Of a DNA stretch of 64,000 nt, positions 11,262 through 23,200 are shown in pieces; the stretch's first letter is position 1; each line of letters opens with the position of its first letter. A model generated the notes under the pieces. That model had not been told where the DNA came from. It did no database searches and worked only from the letters and a program-made list of their open reading frames with translations. Made by a program: the position numbers and the translations under genes. This DNA is from Platanthera guangdongensis (taxonomy: Eukaryota; Streptophyta; Magnoliopsida; Asparagales; Orchidaceae): NCBI GenBank assembly GCA_039583875.1, contig CM077165.1, positions 67,134,757 through 67,198,756 on the forward strand. The letters are read 5' to 3'.

Positions 11262-11273
11262 TGGTATCAAAGC
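11262..11273 (+). other. PBS of element S (initiator tRNA-Met type)
   Basis: TGGTATCAAAGC differs by one base from TGGTATCAGAGC, the usual plant initiator tRNA-Met primer-binding site. It lies two bases after the LTR end. Confidence 0.85.
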
Positions 11274-11366
11274 AGTGTTCCTTTGGTTGTACAAGCTAAC
11301 CGTTGATCCAAAAGATCCTTTGTTAGATCTGATCCTTAATTCTCTAAGGTTTATTCATTTCACAGC

Positions 11367-12230
11367 ATGGCACAGAACAAGGATTATGCAAGCACCAGAA
11401 CTCCAGTGTTCAACTTGAATAAGTTTGCCATTTGAAAGGCAAGAATCAAGCTTTATATGAATTCCATTGATGAGGACATCTATAATTCTATTTTGACAGG
11501 TCCTCCTCAACCAACATCATATACATCTACATCAACATCAAGCACATATGCTGTTCCACCACCCGTGTGGACAGATGCTTAGAAGAAGGCCAAGATTGCT
11601 GATGCAAAAGCTATGAATATTCTGGCTCAGACTATATCTGATGACATCTTCCAGAAGGTGGCTGAATGCACATCAGCCAAGGCTATTTGGTACTCTCTTA
11701 ACCAGATGGTAGCTGGTTTTGCTGATGAGAGGGAAGATAGAAGATGAACTCTCATCTCCCAATATGAGAACTTCAAGAAGGATTAGTCAGAGTCTATTGC
11801 TGACATGTACAACAGATTGAGCTCAATAATCAATGAGCTGAAGACTTTAGACAAGGACATCACTCTTACAGAAGTGAATGATAAGATCCTCATATGCCTC
11901 CTAAGCTCATGGGATTCCAGGATCTGGCCAATCAAGGAGGCCAGGAGTGTAAATGAGATTTCCACAGAATCTCTATTGGGAAAGCTCAAATCTTATGAGC
12001 AGCTGATAAAGTCTAGAGAAACTGCAGAACAAAGGACTCCTCCACCAGCAGGAAAGGAGCAAAGCATAGCATTCAAAGCTACTGAAGAATCTGCGGCTCC
12101 AGCATCAAGTGAAGAACTCCTAAGTCTCTTATCCAAGAGATTCTACAAAATGGCTAGGAAGGATTTCAGGAGAAAGTCATCTAGGCATGATGACAAACCC
12201 AGTTATGATAAGACACAACTAAAGAAATAA
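11367..12230 (+). pseudogene. Element S gag (capsid part)
   Basis: The frame begins ATGGCACAGAAC at 11367, about 95 bases after the PBS, and reads MAQNKDYASTRTPVFNLNKF. Copia gag features follow: a stop where Trp is expected (FAI*KARIK), the SAKAIWYSLNQMVAGFADE segment near 11675, and then an open stretch MYNRLSSIINELKTLDKDI through LLGKLKSYEQ and RKDFRRKSS (11805-12227). In-frame stops occur near 11433, 11580, 11744 and 11784. Gag would form the virus-like particle that houses reverse transcription. The nonsense codons rule out function. Confidence 0.85.
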
Positions 12231-12232
12231 TG

Positions 12233-13030
12233 TGTTTTTGATGCAGGAAACCTGGACACTTTATCTCAGATTGTCCAGAGAATCAGAAGAAAGAAAGAAG
12301 AATAGAGAAGGACTCCAAAAGATAACAATACAATAGGCCTTCCTCCAGCAAACAGAAAAAGAAGAAGAAGGGCGTTGTTGCTGAGACCTGGAGTGAAACT
12401 GAATAAGAATCATAATCATCAAGCTCCAGTGAAGATGAAGAGGAAAAAAGGCCAAGGAAATGTGCTTGATGGCCATTGATGCATCAAGCACCCATTCTGA
12501 AGCTAACCAATCCGACACTGAAGGACCTCTATCTGAAGAGGATCAGGTATTGTCCTCTTTTGATTTTAATTCAGAAGAATTTAAAATTGAGTTTAAATCT
12601 GTATGTCTTGACTTAATTAACCCTGAAAAAATAATTAAACAACTTAGAGACAAAATAAGTGAACAAGAAAACCTGCTGTCAGAAAATAACAAGTTAAAAG
12701 ATGAATTAACCCTAGCAAATAAACAAATTATTTCTTAAAAATCTAAACGGGCTGAGGCAAGGAAACTTGAAGAATCCCTGAATGGGAGAAGCATCAAGTT
12801 GATGGACATCACTAGCACAGTGAATGCCAGACTTAATGGCAAGCTGGGCTTAGGTGCTTCATCAAGCTAATCACTACTCATTCAGAAAAACATATTAACC
12901 ACCCAAATAAAATTTATTTCTAAAAAGGGTAAGGAGAAAGTAGAAGATAACAATCTTAATCAAACTGAACTTACACACAAGAATAAGAAAAGAAGAAAGA
13001 ATAAGAAAAATAATAACCAGAACAATGTTC
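12233..13030 (+). pseudogene. Element S gag zinc knuckle and coiled-coil tail
   Basis: A frameshift after 12230 moves the zinc knuckle to another frame: C-F-*-C-R-K-P-G-H-F-I-S-D-C at 12233-12274, a CX2CX4HX4C nucleic-acid binding motif with one stop inside. An acidic linker (12400-12570) and a heptad-like stretch (IIKQLRDKISEQENLLSEN, 12630-12735) follow and suggest a coiled coil. Then comes a lysine/asparagine-rich tail (KNKKRRKNKKNNNQNN) up to 13030. It belonged to the gag-protease linker, which is long in SIRE-type elements. Confidence 0.75.
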
Positions 13031-13032
13031 AG

Positions 13033-13285
13033 TAGTTTTCGTCGAACTCCGATCGACGAAACATATATGTTTCGTCGAGCTCAAGTCGACGAACTCCAAA
13101 CGCAAACTTCTACTATAACCATTCTCTAAACTACGATCGATGAAACCAGTATGGTTCGTCGAGCAGAGATCGATGAAATGGGGGCCCAGAAAATGAATAT
13201 CTTCATTCTCTAAGTGTAGTTCGATGAACTCATCCCGGTTCATCGACCTTAGATCGACGAACGTACCAGAATTCGTCAAACCCAG
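13033..13285. repeat. TCGACGA hairpin cluster 2 (gag-protease spacer of S)
   Basis: TTCGTCGA at 13038-13045, seven bases, then TCGACGAA at 13053-13060 is a perfect hairpin. Further copies, some with ATCGATGA, follow to 13285. The cluster sits inside the polyprotein frame and would add a serine- and arginine-rich peptide with stops. Confidence 0.85.
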
Positions 13286-13500
13286 TTCAGTCCAACAAAA
13301 ATTTTGATTTTGCTAAAACTCATAACCAACCAAGAACATTTAGTAATCAATTTAATCAATGGATAATTCCACCTAGGAAATACCACCCCTTAGGATATAA
13401 ATGGCAACCTGAATACTCATACATATCCCGTTTTAATTATGTGAAGAAAGATGGACCCAAGATAACCTAGGTTAAGAAAAACTAACTTCTGTTTGTAAAG

Positions 13501-15229
13501 GTGAAGAGCTGTCCATCTTTTAATCAACAATGGTATCTGGACAGTGGATGCTCCAAGCATATGACTGGCAGCAAGTATAACTTAATCAATTACAAGTCCA
13601 AGCTGGGACCAAAGGTGATCTTTGGTGACTCTAATTGTGGGCAGACTGAAGGCATTGGAGAAGTCATGATTGGGGCAGTAACCTTCAAAATGGTTGCATA
13701 TGTAAGTGGACTAAAGCATAACCTCATCTCCATAAGTCAATTATGTGATGAAGGTTATCAGGTAACTTTTAACTCAAGTTCTTGCATTCTTTCTACTAAA
13801 GAGAACAAAACTGTTTTAATTGGAAATAGACTAGGCAACATTTATATAGTTAATTTTGAGTCTGCCAAAACAAAAATCCGCCTATTTAATCAAATTAATA
13901 ATAATAATGACATTTGGCATAAGAGATTAGGTCATGTTAATTTGAAAAACATTACCAAACTATTTAGGGACAACCTTGTTAGAGGATTTCCTTCTTGCCC
14001 CTACAAGAAGGAAAGCCTTTGAAGGGCTTGTCAATTAGGCAAGCAAACTAAAAGTAGTTTTAAATCATTAGACAAAAGTGACTCACCTAGGATATTGTAC
14101 TTGCTACATATGGACCTCTTTGTCCCTATTGCAGTACAAAGTCTAGGAGGGAAATCTTATACTTTTGTGATTGTCAATGATTTCTCTAGATTAACAAGGG
14201 TTTTCTTTCTGATATCAAAGTCTGATAACTTTAGAGTTCTTACAGATTTTCTCAAGAACATATAGATTGAGTACTCTACTCCAGTTACATTGATTAGAAG
14301 TGATCATTGTATTGAGTTTGAGTCTCTTCTTATGCAAGAGTTCTGTAGGAAAGAAGGTATCAGACACTGCTTCTCAGCTCCTAGAACACCTCAACAAAAT
14401 GGGGTTGCTGAAAGGAAGAATAGAACTCTAATTGAATCTGTAGGCACATTACTTGCAGATGCATATATGCCCCTATCCTTTTTGGGCAGAGGCTGTAAGC
14501 ACAGTAAATTATGCACTGAATAGAAGTCTTATACATAAGCATAAGAATAAGACTCCTTATGAGCTACTTAAAGGGAAGAAACCTAAAGTAGACAACTTTA
14601 AAATATTTGGTTGTTTATGTTACATTCACAACAATAATAAGAAACACATTAGAAAATTTGAAGCCAAGGCTGAAATGAGAATTTTTCTTGGATATTCTCT
14701 AGTAAGCAAGGATTATAGGGTGTATAATAAATCCACTATGAAAATTGAAGAATCAGTCCATGTTTCATTTGATGAGACTAACATGGTTTACAAGGAGAAG
14801 ATTTCTTCTACCAATGAATCTTTGCCGGAAACAAATCTGTGTGAGAAGCTAAATGAATTGACCCTCACCAATGAGGCAATTAGCCATCCTTCTCCACACT
14901 TTTTTGAAGAAAGTGAAGATGAAGAAAATCGGATCAGTGGAGATCCAACAATAGCCAATATAATTCCACAAGAGGAATTAATTACCCAAGCTGTTGAACA
15001 ACCAACTCCTCCCACTGAATTTGTCACACTTAGAGATCACCAAGTATCTCAAGTGATTGTAGACATTTCAGTTGGTGTGCAGACAAGGCATCAACTCAAC
15101 CAAGATTTGATGCATGTCTGCTTCATATCTCAAATTGAGCTCCAATCCATCAAAGATGCTGAGCAAGATCCACACTGGATTATTGTAATGCAAGAGGAGC
15201 TCAACCAATTTGAGAGATGCAGAGTGTGA
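13501..15229 (+). pseudogene. Element S protease and integrase
   Basis: The protease active site is in WYLDSGCSKHMTG (13531-13569). Integrase follows with the zinc-binding WHKRLGH (13918), a damaged CxxC (stop plus RACQLGKQ near 14023), the first catalytic Asp in HMDLF (about 14110), the second in RSDHCIEF (14293-14316) and the Glu in PQQNGVAERKN (about 14390-14425). A frameshift near 14490 carries the frame into AVSTVNYALNRS and FGCLCYIHN. A stop at 14020 and one near 14264 also interrupt it. The catalytic residues are present although neighbours are changed, for example Gly to Cys after SDH. Confidence 0.88.
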
Positions 15230-16638
15230 GATTTAGTTCCAAGACCCAAAGAATACCCAGTCATTGGAACTAAATGGGTATATAGAAACAAGCTAGACGT
15301 CCAAGGTGTTATAATCAGGAATAAAGCAAGGTTGGTTGCTCAAGGTTATAGGCAAGAGGAAGGATTTGACTATGACCAAACTTTTGCACCAGTTGCAAGG
15401 TTGGAAGCAATCAGGATTTTCCTTGCATATGCTGCCTACAAGAAATTCAAAGTCTATCAAATGAATGTCAAGAGTGTCTTTTTGAATGAAGAACTTAAAG
15501 AAGAGGTTTATGTTGAACAACCTCCAGGTTTTATCTCTCCAACTCATCCCTCATATGTCTTTAGATTGCATAAATCTGTCTATGGTCTAAAGCAAGCTCC
15601 AAGAGCTTGGTATGAAACCTTAGCTAGCTTTCTTATAGAGCATAAGTTTACTAGAGACATTGCAGATAGGATATTATTCACAATACACCATAATAATCAA
15701 ATTTTGTTAGTATAAATTTATGTAGATGATATTATATTTGGGTCTACAGATTCCAAACTATGCAAGAGGTTCTCTGACCTCATGCATTCAAAGTTTGAAA
15801 TGAGTAGCATGGGTAAGCTCTCCTACTTCCTTGGTCTCCAAGTGAAGCAGCTACCTGATGGCATCTTCATATCCTAGGCTAAGTATGCTAAGGAGCTTCT
15901 CAAAAAGTTTGGGATGACTGATCCTCAGCAATGAAAACACCCATGGCCACTAATGCTATAATATACTCTGATGAACATGGGAAACCTGTTGATCAGAAAT
16001 TATATAGGGGCATTGTTGGGTCCCTACTATATCTTACAGCAAGCAGACCTAACATAATATTTGCTACATGTCTTTGTGCTAGGTTCCAAGTGAGCCCTAA
16101 AGAATCTCACCTAATTTTCTTAAAATGGATTTTGAGATATATAAAGAGTTGTCCTAGTTTAGGACTTTAGTATCCCACTGAGTCAGAGTTTGAGTTAACT
16201 GGATAATCAGATGCTGACTTTGCTTGATGTAGAGTAGACAGAAAAAGTACCTTAGGAACATGACAGTTCCTTGGTATGACATTAGTTTCTTGGTTTAGCA
16301 AGAAGCAGTCATCTGTGTCTACATCAACTGCTGAAACAGAATATATAGCTGCTGGCATTTGCTGTTCCCAGATGCTATGGATTCAGAACCAACTTCTAAA
16401 CTATGGGTTCAACTTAAATAATTCAACTCTACTTTGTGACAACACAAGTGTTATATCCATAGCACAAAATCAAGTCCATCACAGTAGGACTAAGCATATA
16501 GACATTAGGCACCATTTCATTAGAGAGTGTGTAGACAAAAATAAAATTAATCATGTCTATATCTACACTGATTTACATAGGGCAGATATCTTCGCCAAAA
16601 CTTTGGATGAGAGGAATCATCTGTTCTTCATAAATTAG
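15176..16638 (+). pseudogene. Element S reverse transcriptase and RNase H
   Basis: RT motifs in order are HWIIVMQEELNQFER (15176), [46 protein letters not shown] (about 15580) and the intact active site YVDDIIFGS near 15720. RNase H motifs are LYRGIVGSLLYLTASRPNI, a broken SDADFA (near 16210), STAETEYIAAG (16325) and TKHIDIRHHFIREC (16490). Stops occur at 15227, 15713 (just before YVDD), 15877, 16168 and later. A single-base frameshift near 15932 moves the frame to KTPMATNA. Not functional. Confidence 0.9.
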
Positions 16639-16679
16639 TTTGGTATGATAAATGGAGAAGCTTTAATTTGATTTCTATC

Positions 16680-16935
16680 TATGGTCGACGAATTTTTCAC
16701 AGTTCGTCGAACGAAGATCGACAAACTGAGAAAAGTTCTAGAGAACTTCGTCGAACGGAGATCGACGAATTCTCTGTGAGTGAAGTTATTTTCGTCGAAC
16801 AGAGATCGACGAATTTGCTTCGGGAAACTTTCGTCGAACGGAGCTCGACGAAATGTTTTCACATCTTCTCACTGAGATCGACGAATTCTTTTGACTATAA
16901 AATATTTCGTCGACCTCAGATCGAAGAATTTTTTT
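16680..16935. repeat. TCGACGA hairpin cluster 3 (between pol and extra ORF of S)
   Basis: Five to six TTCGTCGA-acggaga-TCGACGAA units lie in the ~460 bases separating RNase H from the additional ORF. Several are perfect inverted repeats with seven-base loops. This is the same motif as in clusters 1 and 2. Confidence 0.88.
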
Positions 16936-17099
16936 TATTTTAATTTTCGTAGAATTGAGTTTATCGATTCATATTTTGAAAAAATTTATATCTAGGTTTT
17001 CTTCGACCTCCATCCCGCGCTTTCAGTTCTCTTGCACTTGATCTCTTTGTTTTTGTTACAGGAGAACTCATGGTGATTTCGGCAGGCGTTCTTTGAGCA

Positions 17100-19042
17100 A
17101 TGAAATTTGATATGGGTTTTGATATCGACTTCGATTCATTCCAACATTCTGACCCAATCTTCCTGGAGATTCTGAAATTATTTGAAGATCAACAGCTAAA
17201 GAATCTGATGACCACATGGATGAAGATAGCTGAGACAGAAATAAGAGAATGGATTTACACCTCCTCCTCCCCATATGATGATACCTTGATGAGCACCATA
17301 TCGGGTAATACGATATCTCTTACCCCCGCCTTCTTAACAGACATTTTCGGATTAGTTAATGGTGAAGAAGAATTAGAGATTGATAGTGCTGAATTTGGTG
17401 AAATGTTGATTAAAATGGGTTATTCTGGAGAATCACCCAACAAACTGCTGAAGAAACATCTATCTGCTGACTACAAGTTTCTAGCAGATGTTGTCGGAAA
17501 GGTACTGCTGGGCAAGCAGACAACCCATGACTACATCACGAGGCATCAATTCCTTATGATGTGTGTTGTTTGCAAACAAGAAGTCTGTGAACTGGGCTAG
17601 AATAATGTTTGAGATGATTAGAAATAAGAACACCAAGAAAGAGGTGTGCTTTGGAAGGATTCTGGGAATCTTCCTGAAAACCAAGGCTGCAGAATCCCTG
17701 GTCACACCGACCATATTCATTAATGCCTCAAGTGGATTACTTGTGCCCTCTTTGGAAGGTGGGAGAGGAATATCACCAAGCCATTCAAGGCTCCCTCCTC
17801 TTCCTCCATACCTTTTGAGAGTACAAGGGCTACTCCAGCCACTCCCCACCCTGTTGAAGATGTTCCACCTCCACCTCCACCACCTCCAACTTCCCCAATT
17901 CATCTGTCTTTACCAGTTCATACCATACTCCATACTCCAACACCTCCATCATCTCCAGTGCATCATCCACAAACTCATATTCACTCTCCAATACATACTT
18001 CATCACAACATGGTACACCAACTCCATCACAACATGGTACACCACCCTCATCTCCTCTACCACAACATCTTGATAACATCCCCCTTTCCAACCTTCTATC
18101 ACTACCTTCTTTTGACCTACTATCATCCCTCCTTCATAGTCCATCACCTGAAGATGAGCCAATACCAGATTCTTTACCTTCTCCTCCACCATCATCTCCC
18201 ATCCATCCTTCTATATCCACTCAGACACATTCTGAATTCATGCAATTGGACCCCCCTTCAATTCAACCTCTTCTGGAAATTCTCACTACACTCATCAAAA
18301 ACCTGATAACAGAGTCTATTTCCCCTCTTGCTACATCCATCTCATCCCTTGCTGCCCAACTCTCTGCCTTCTCTGTCCCTCCTTCAGTCAGGGACCTGGC
18401 TCCAGTGCCTACTTAAACAAGGCAGGGGGAGATACTCCATGAAGAAGTTTCTCCAGCTCCAGCAGAAGCAGCAACAAAAATTACAGCAGAAGCAGCAGCA
18501 GAAGTAGCAGCAGACACAGTTATCCCTGCTGATTTAATTGATTTCATTGATTCTGATATAGATATGGATGAGACAGTTATAGCTGGAATAAACATTATTG
18601 GTGATTATATTATCAATCCTATAGTAAATATTTTGAGTGTGTTAAATATTTTTGATCCAGTTCATTTGAACTTTATTCAACAAAACAGCCTAAAGCCTTC
18701 TATGGCTATAGTTCCTTACACTTATCCAATAAGACCCAAAATTGTCATGCAACACAAGGCAAATTTTGCAAGTATAGAGGCTCCGGTTGTTCCATCTCTA
18801 CCAAGAGCAGATTATTTCATTGTATCATCCCATCTCAAAGCCATCTCTCCTCAAACATACAAGATGGATGACAGTCCCATGCCAGATCTGGATGAGATCA
18901 TGATGGCAGATGTAGAGCAAGAGAATCTATTAGTTGCTGAAAAATTTACTGAATCAATTGTTCTACCTCCAGTTCCTCCTCAGGCTGAAAAGTTGTTGAT
19001 ATCTGCAGAAGCTCTAAGGGAAATTAATGTCTTATATGATAA
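17100..19042 (+). pseudogene. Additional (envelope-like) ORF of SIRE-type element S, frameshifted
   Basis: The first frame (17100-17600) begins MKFDMGFDIDFDSFQHSDP and has the pattern IREWIYTSSSPYDDTLMSTI then SGNTISLTPAFLTDIFGL. This resembles the conserved N-terminal domain of additional ORFs in SIRE and Athila elements. A frame change near 17563-17590 is needed to reach NKKSVNWARIMFEMIRNK. A second near 17790-17900 leads to a long Pro/Ser/His-rich stretch (17850-18416). After one stop at 18414 the frame goes on through an Ala/Glu-rich segment to 19042. There the chromovirus LTR cuts it. The protein's role is unknown. 'Envelope-like' is a positional label, and I see no clear signal peptide or transmembrane segment. 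Confidence 0.72.
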
Positions 19043-20304
19043 TGTATGACCCCCTTTTTTTCTTTTTAACAACGGGGTCTTAGGCCCAGAACCGCCGCTT
19101 AGCGGTGACACCTTCATGCCCTGAAAGGTCATCACCGCGAAATGCCGATTATGCCGGCCGATTCGATCACAGAAAAGCAACAAATGTAGAGTAAGCACAA
19201 GAGTGGTAAAACTCTAACCAAAAGTCCATAATAAATACCACATCAGAGTAAATATATCTCCACGAAGGGAGAGTCAACAAAATATATAAATATACTGAAA
19301 ATAAGGGCTTAAGCCCGCTGCATCAAATCCGCACTACATAGTCACTCAAGCAGAAGAAAAATAAAACACTACTAAGGTCATGGGCTTACAGTCCCCGTCG
19401 TCTGAACTCCGGTGCTAGACTGCCCCATCTCCAAGCATGCCGACCTGCGGGCCTGCTCCTCTATGCTGGGCTCCACGATCCCCTAAATGATGTGGTTCAA
19501 AAACCATTAGTCTAAAAGACTAAGTACTTACATCCCCCACCCCTTCCCCCATGGCCCCTAGGCCCCAAGCGAAGAGGAAGAAAGGGGAGGACTTGAAGGT
19601 GAGAGTAGTCAAGAAACAGATGGCAGCGGACCTATACTAGCAATTTTATAGTACATGTGACAGTATAGTAAAGTATGAAAAGTAACCTTAACTTATACGA
19701 AAACATATAAGCAAGGGATCTTCTACAAGGCTCCCATCGTATAAAGAGTCTCATACCAATTTATACGTTGGGGTGTCGGTTATTAACAACAATATATATA
19801 TAAAGAATTTAACCTTAATTTATAAACTTGCCCACACAAGCTTATAGACCAAGGTGTCGTTTTGCAGGGCCTATTGTATAAGCGTCCCATACGATATATA
19901 CAATAGGTGACATGGGTTTTATGTTATGATTATGCTATGATATGTAAGTGGGTTATGATGCGATCATGCTAGTGAAACTCACCCAACCGACTCTGTGCAC
20001 ACAGACCTTTAGTTCCCTATTTCTGGAGCCTCACCTCCCAGGATACCTCCGTAGTGGCAGACGGAAGCGGTGGGTTGGGCCTCACCCACCTCTAAACCAG
20101 TAAAGCACTACCAGTCAGACCTATCGTATGCCTCAATGCTGGTGCACTAAGCGGACTCCTGCGTACTCTTGCCGGCGGGCTTACCGAACTTCTATTGGCG
20201 AAGAGCTAGCGACACTTGCCGAGTCAGCGTATTGGCGTCGGTGCATTGACACTCCAATACTGAAGACCCACCACCATTATTTTATGCACATGCAACCTTA
20301 TGTA

Positions 20305-20460
20305 TCAGCACCGAGCCAAAGCTCCCCGGACCATCCCGTCCGTCACAAACCTCAACCAAGCCAAATCTCGCTGGGCCATCCTGCCCCTCACAAATATCAA
20401 CCGAGTCAAAGCTCGCCGGGCCATCCTGCCCGTTTCCACAACCACCGAGCCTACCGGTCG
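20305..20460. repeat. Minisatellite in LTR1
   Basis: Three to four units of about 45 bp share the pattern accgagccaaagctc, gccgggccatcctgcc, then cacaaa. The same array is at 30590-30730 in LTR2. Confidence 0.75.
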
Positions 20461-22559
20461 GACATCCTAGTCAAACTAACTTCCTATGACACCGGGGTAT
20501 GTGAAGGTGAAACCCTAATTATTCTAGTTGCTCTTTAAGATTTATCACTCCTACAGTTTACGTTAGCTCAGGACTGCCCAAGGTATACCCCGTGAAGGGC
20601 TCTCGAAGGCACTAGGAGCTACGATGGGATTACGCCCAAAGCTCTCTTATGCAAGACACTTACTATTATTGGTTGCTACCCGATTTCCCAACCCTTAATT
20701 AATTTTACTGAATCTAGCCCTAGTGCATTAAACACTTCCTCCCTACGGGAAGGACGATCTTTCACCGATCCCGAGCGCCACCTAACACTAGCCAACCTCA
20801 CATTCTACTAATCCTGTCTTCCAATGATGAACTCCTTTATTTACCCAAACTATCAACCTAATGAGGATTCAAGTCTCCAAAAATTCATTAACCAAACTAG
20901 TTCTGTTTTTGCAGTTACTATATGCAGACTACCCTATACTATATGAGGTGTATAAAGGAGGTACTCCGAATTTTCTTCCAAATCTCCTATAAAATTTACC
21001 AGAGGTCTATCATGACAAATTTAGTCTAAAATCAGAGATTCATAATTTTTCTAATTAATTTGATATTTATTGAATTTTCCCAAATGTTTGGCCATGGGCA
21101 ATTTTGAACATGAACTATATGATCTACTCAAGTAATGGCCGCCCAAAACTTTTGAACACTAAATAACAGATATATATTACTAGATACAAATTTCCATAAT
21201 TTTTCAGAAAATATTTGACCTCTAATTAATTTATCCAAAATAATTCCTTTAATCATATGTAAAGAAGGAAGTACCAATATTATTCATCAGAAAATTATAC
21301 AAAAATTACAGAATCTTATTATGGTATAGAAAGGGTCATCGTGCAAAAAGCATAATTTTACAGGCTGGCTAGACATCAAAATAAATTTAATTAGTTTTTC
21401 ATGGGAAAACATTTTTAATGAAGCAACCCTTAGAAATATTCTTCCAACAATCCCATGAAAATTTACAGAGCTTTAAAACATAATAAAAGGTCCTCTGGCT
21501 AAATTTCATCAATTTCCAGCAAGTAGTTACTTCATAATAAATTCCTAGGTAAATAATACAAATTATTAAATTGTTAATAAAGTAACCAAAATATTAATCC
21601 TAAATTCATGATAAAATCCCCAGAGCTTGCACTATCTTTAGAAACTACTCAGCCCAAATCTCATCACTTTTCAAAGAGTTTTAGTGACATTTTGCTTCAC
21701 CACAATGTTTGTTCCCTAAGCTAGGGTTAGGGTTTTGAGGGGGTTTAAGGCTTCCAAATTCCCTAACATTTTGACCAAAGGACCATACTAACTCTATGGT
21801 CCTTTCCACAAATTTTCAAGTCATTCCAAGGTCATTTGACCCCATGACCTTCAAACCCTAAAAATCCCCTTTATGGGACCTACCCTAGGGTTCTAGGGCT
21901 ACCCTACTCTTAGCCACCCTAAATTCCATTGGAGGGTGAGGCATACTATAGAGAGTCAGTGGCCAAAATATCAGCCTCTGTTGAGGTGAGTTGACCACTT
22001 AAAACCCAAAGGGGGGTGTGCTTGACCTAGTTAACCCTAAAAGGTGTCAACCTAGTGTTGGATCAATACCTAACCAAAACATCTCAAAATGAGATGAAAC
22101 TTTTACCAGAGTCCTAACATGCCCTCTAGGACCAACCACCCAAATTTGGGGGGATTTTGAGGTGTTTAGGACACATAATTAATTTATTCATGGATTATTA
22201 AATTTTCCTAAAAACTATATAACAATTTTCTCCAAAAATTCTGAATTTCGGACATGCCCTATGTGTAGCTAGGGTAGACTCACTGCCCAAATCTTAGATT
22301 ATTTGGACAAAGGATGATTGGTGGGCATCCATTTGAATATCAGGATAGCCCTAGCTATAGGTCCCACAAAAATGGGTGTTGTGGTCTAACCAGGACTCCA
22401 AATTGAGTGAAATCAAATTTAAATTAAACTAGACATCAAGGGATACATTTTCTAGGTTGACCACTTTTTTTGTTCTAGCCTCTAAGGGCCCTATCTTTCT
22501 ATTTTCAAATGAGTGTAGTAATGGTATAAAAATTCACAAAATAAATCAGATAATAAAAT

Positions 22560-23200
22560 CAAACAATGAACGGTCAGGGTTGCGTCTTCAACCTCCAGCC
22601 AATGGTCGCGATTTTCCCGACCTGGAAGCAATTTAAACCCCATTTTGCAGCTACCCGGCCACTTCCCTGGCCAGCCACCGCCACCACCACCTCCGTTGAG
22701 GTGAGGGCTGCCGTCCGGCGGTGGTTTGACCGCCGGAGGTGGTGGTTTCCGGCGAACCCGACCACCATGTTTTTTTGGAAAAACCATGGAAATGAAAACT
22801 TGGATAAGCTCAATTGAGTCCGATTCTTGTCCTAAACGATTCCTACGATCTACCAACGGAAGGAGTAGAGGAGGACCTTTAACCGAGCTTGTCGGCGAGT
22901 GTGGTGGTGGTGCGCCATGGCCGGTGGTGGAGCTTTCTGATGCTTTGAAACTTCACTACCAAACAGCCAGATTTCTTTAGGTGAAGGGTGGAAACGATTT
23001 CTCTTGGCCCAAGGAATCTTTTAAAAGCATCAAATGGGGGAGAGGGAGGGTCTTGGCTTCAAAGCCATTTATGGCCATGAAGGATAATTTCGGCCATGCC
23101 TTGGGTTCATTGTTTCCAGCCTTGACCAGCTTTGAAAACCCCTTGAACTTCTCCTATTTCAGCAAGGGAGATGAATCCATTCTTTGGAAATGAAGGGAGA
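22560..23200. other. GC-richer ORF-like block within LTR1
   Basis: Unlike the AT-rich LTR around it, this block carries short open frames on both strands, for example from 22566 + (MNGQGCVFNLQPMVA) and from 22856 -. The counterpart in LTR2 (38980-39620) keeps similar frames but with frame and stop differences, so coding is not supported. It may be the leader of the LTR transcript or an old captured fragment. Confidence 0.4.

Larger units (their letters stand above)
9683..19042 (+). mobile_element. SIRE-type Ty1/copia element S, 3' end missing
   Basis: Order is LTR (9683-11259), tRNA-Met-type PBS (11262-11273), gag, protease, integrase, RT, RNase H and an additional ORF after pol. Integrase before RT places it in copia, and the extra ORF is a hallmark of the SIRE/Maximus group. 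The chromovirus array interrupts it at 19043, so its 3' LTR lies outside the window. Many stops and several frameshifts show it is dead. Three clusters of a TTCGTCGA/TCGACGAA hairpin lie in the LTR, in the gag-protease spacer and after pol. Confidence 0.85.

Noticed and set aside
17830..18195. Minus-strand 121-codon frame rich in Val, Met and Glu
   Set aside because: It is the antisense of the Pro/Ser/His-rich part of the additional ORF of S.
22566..23193. Short frames on both strands in LTR1 as possible host genes
   Set aside because: The same region in LTR2 has different frames and stops. It lies within an LTR, so it is at best an old fragment or leader.
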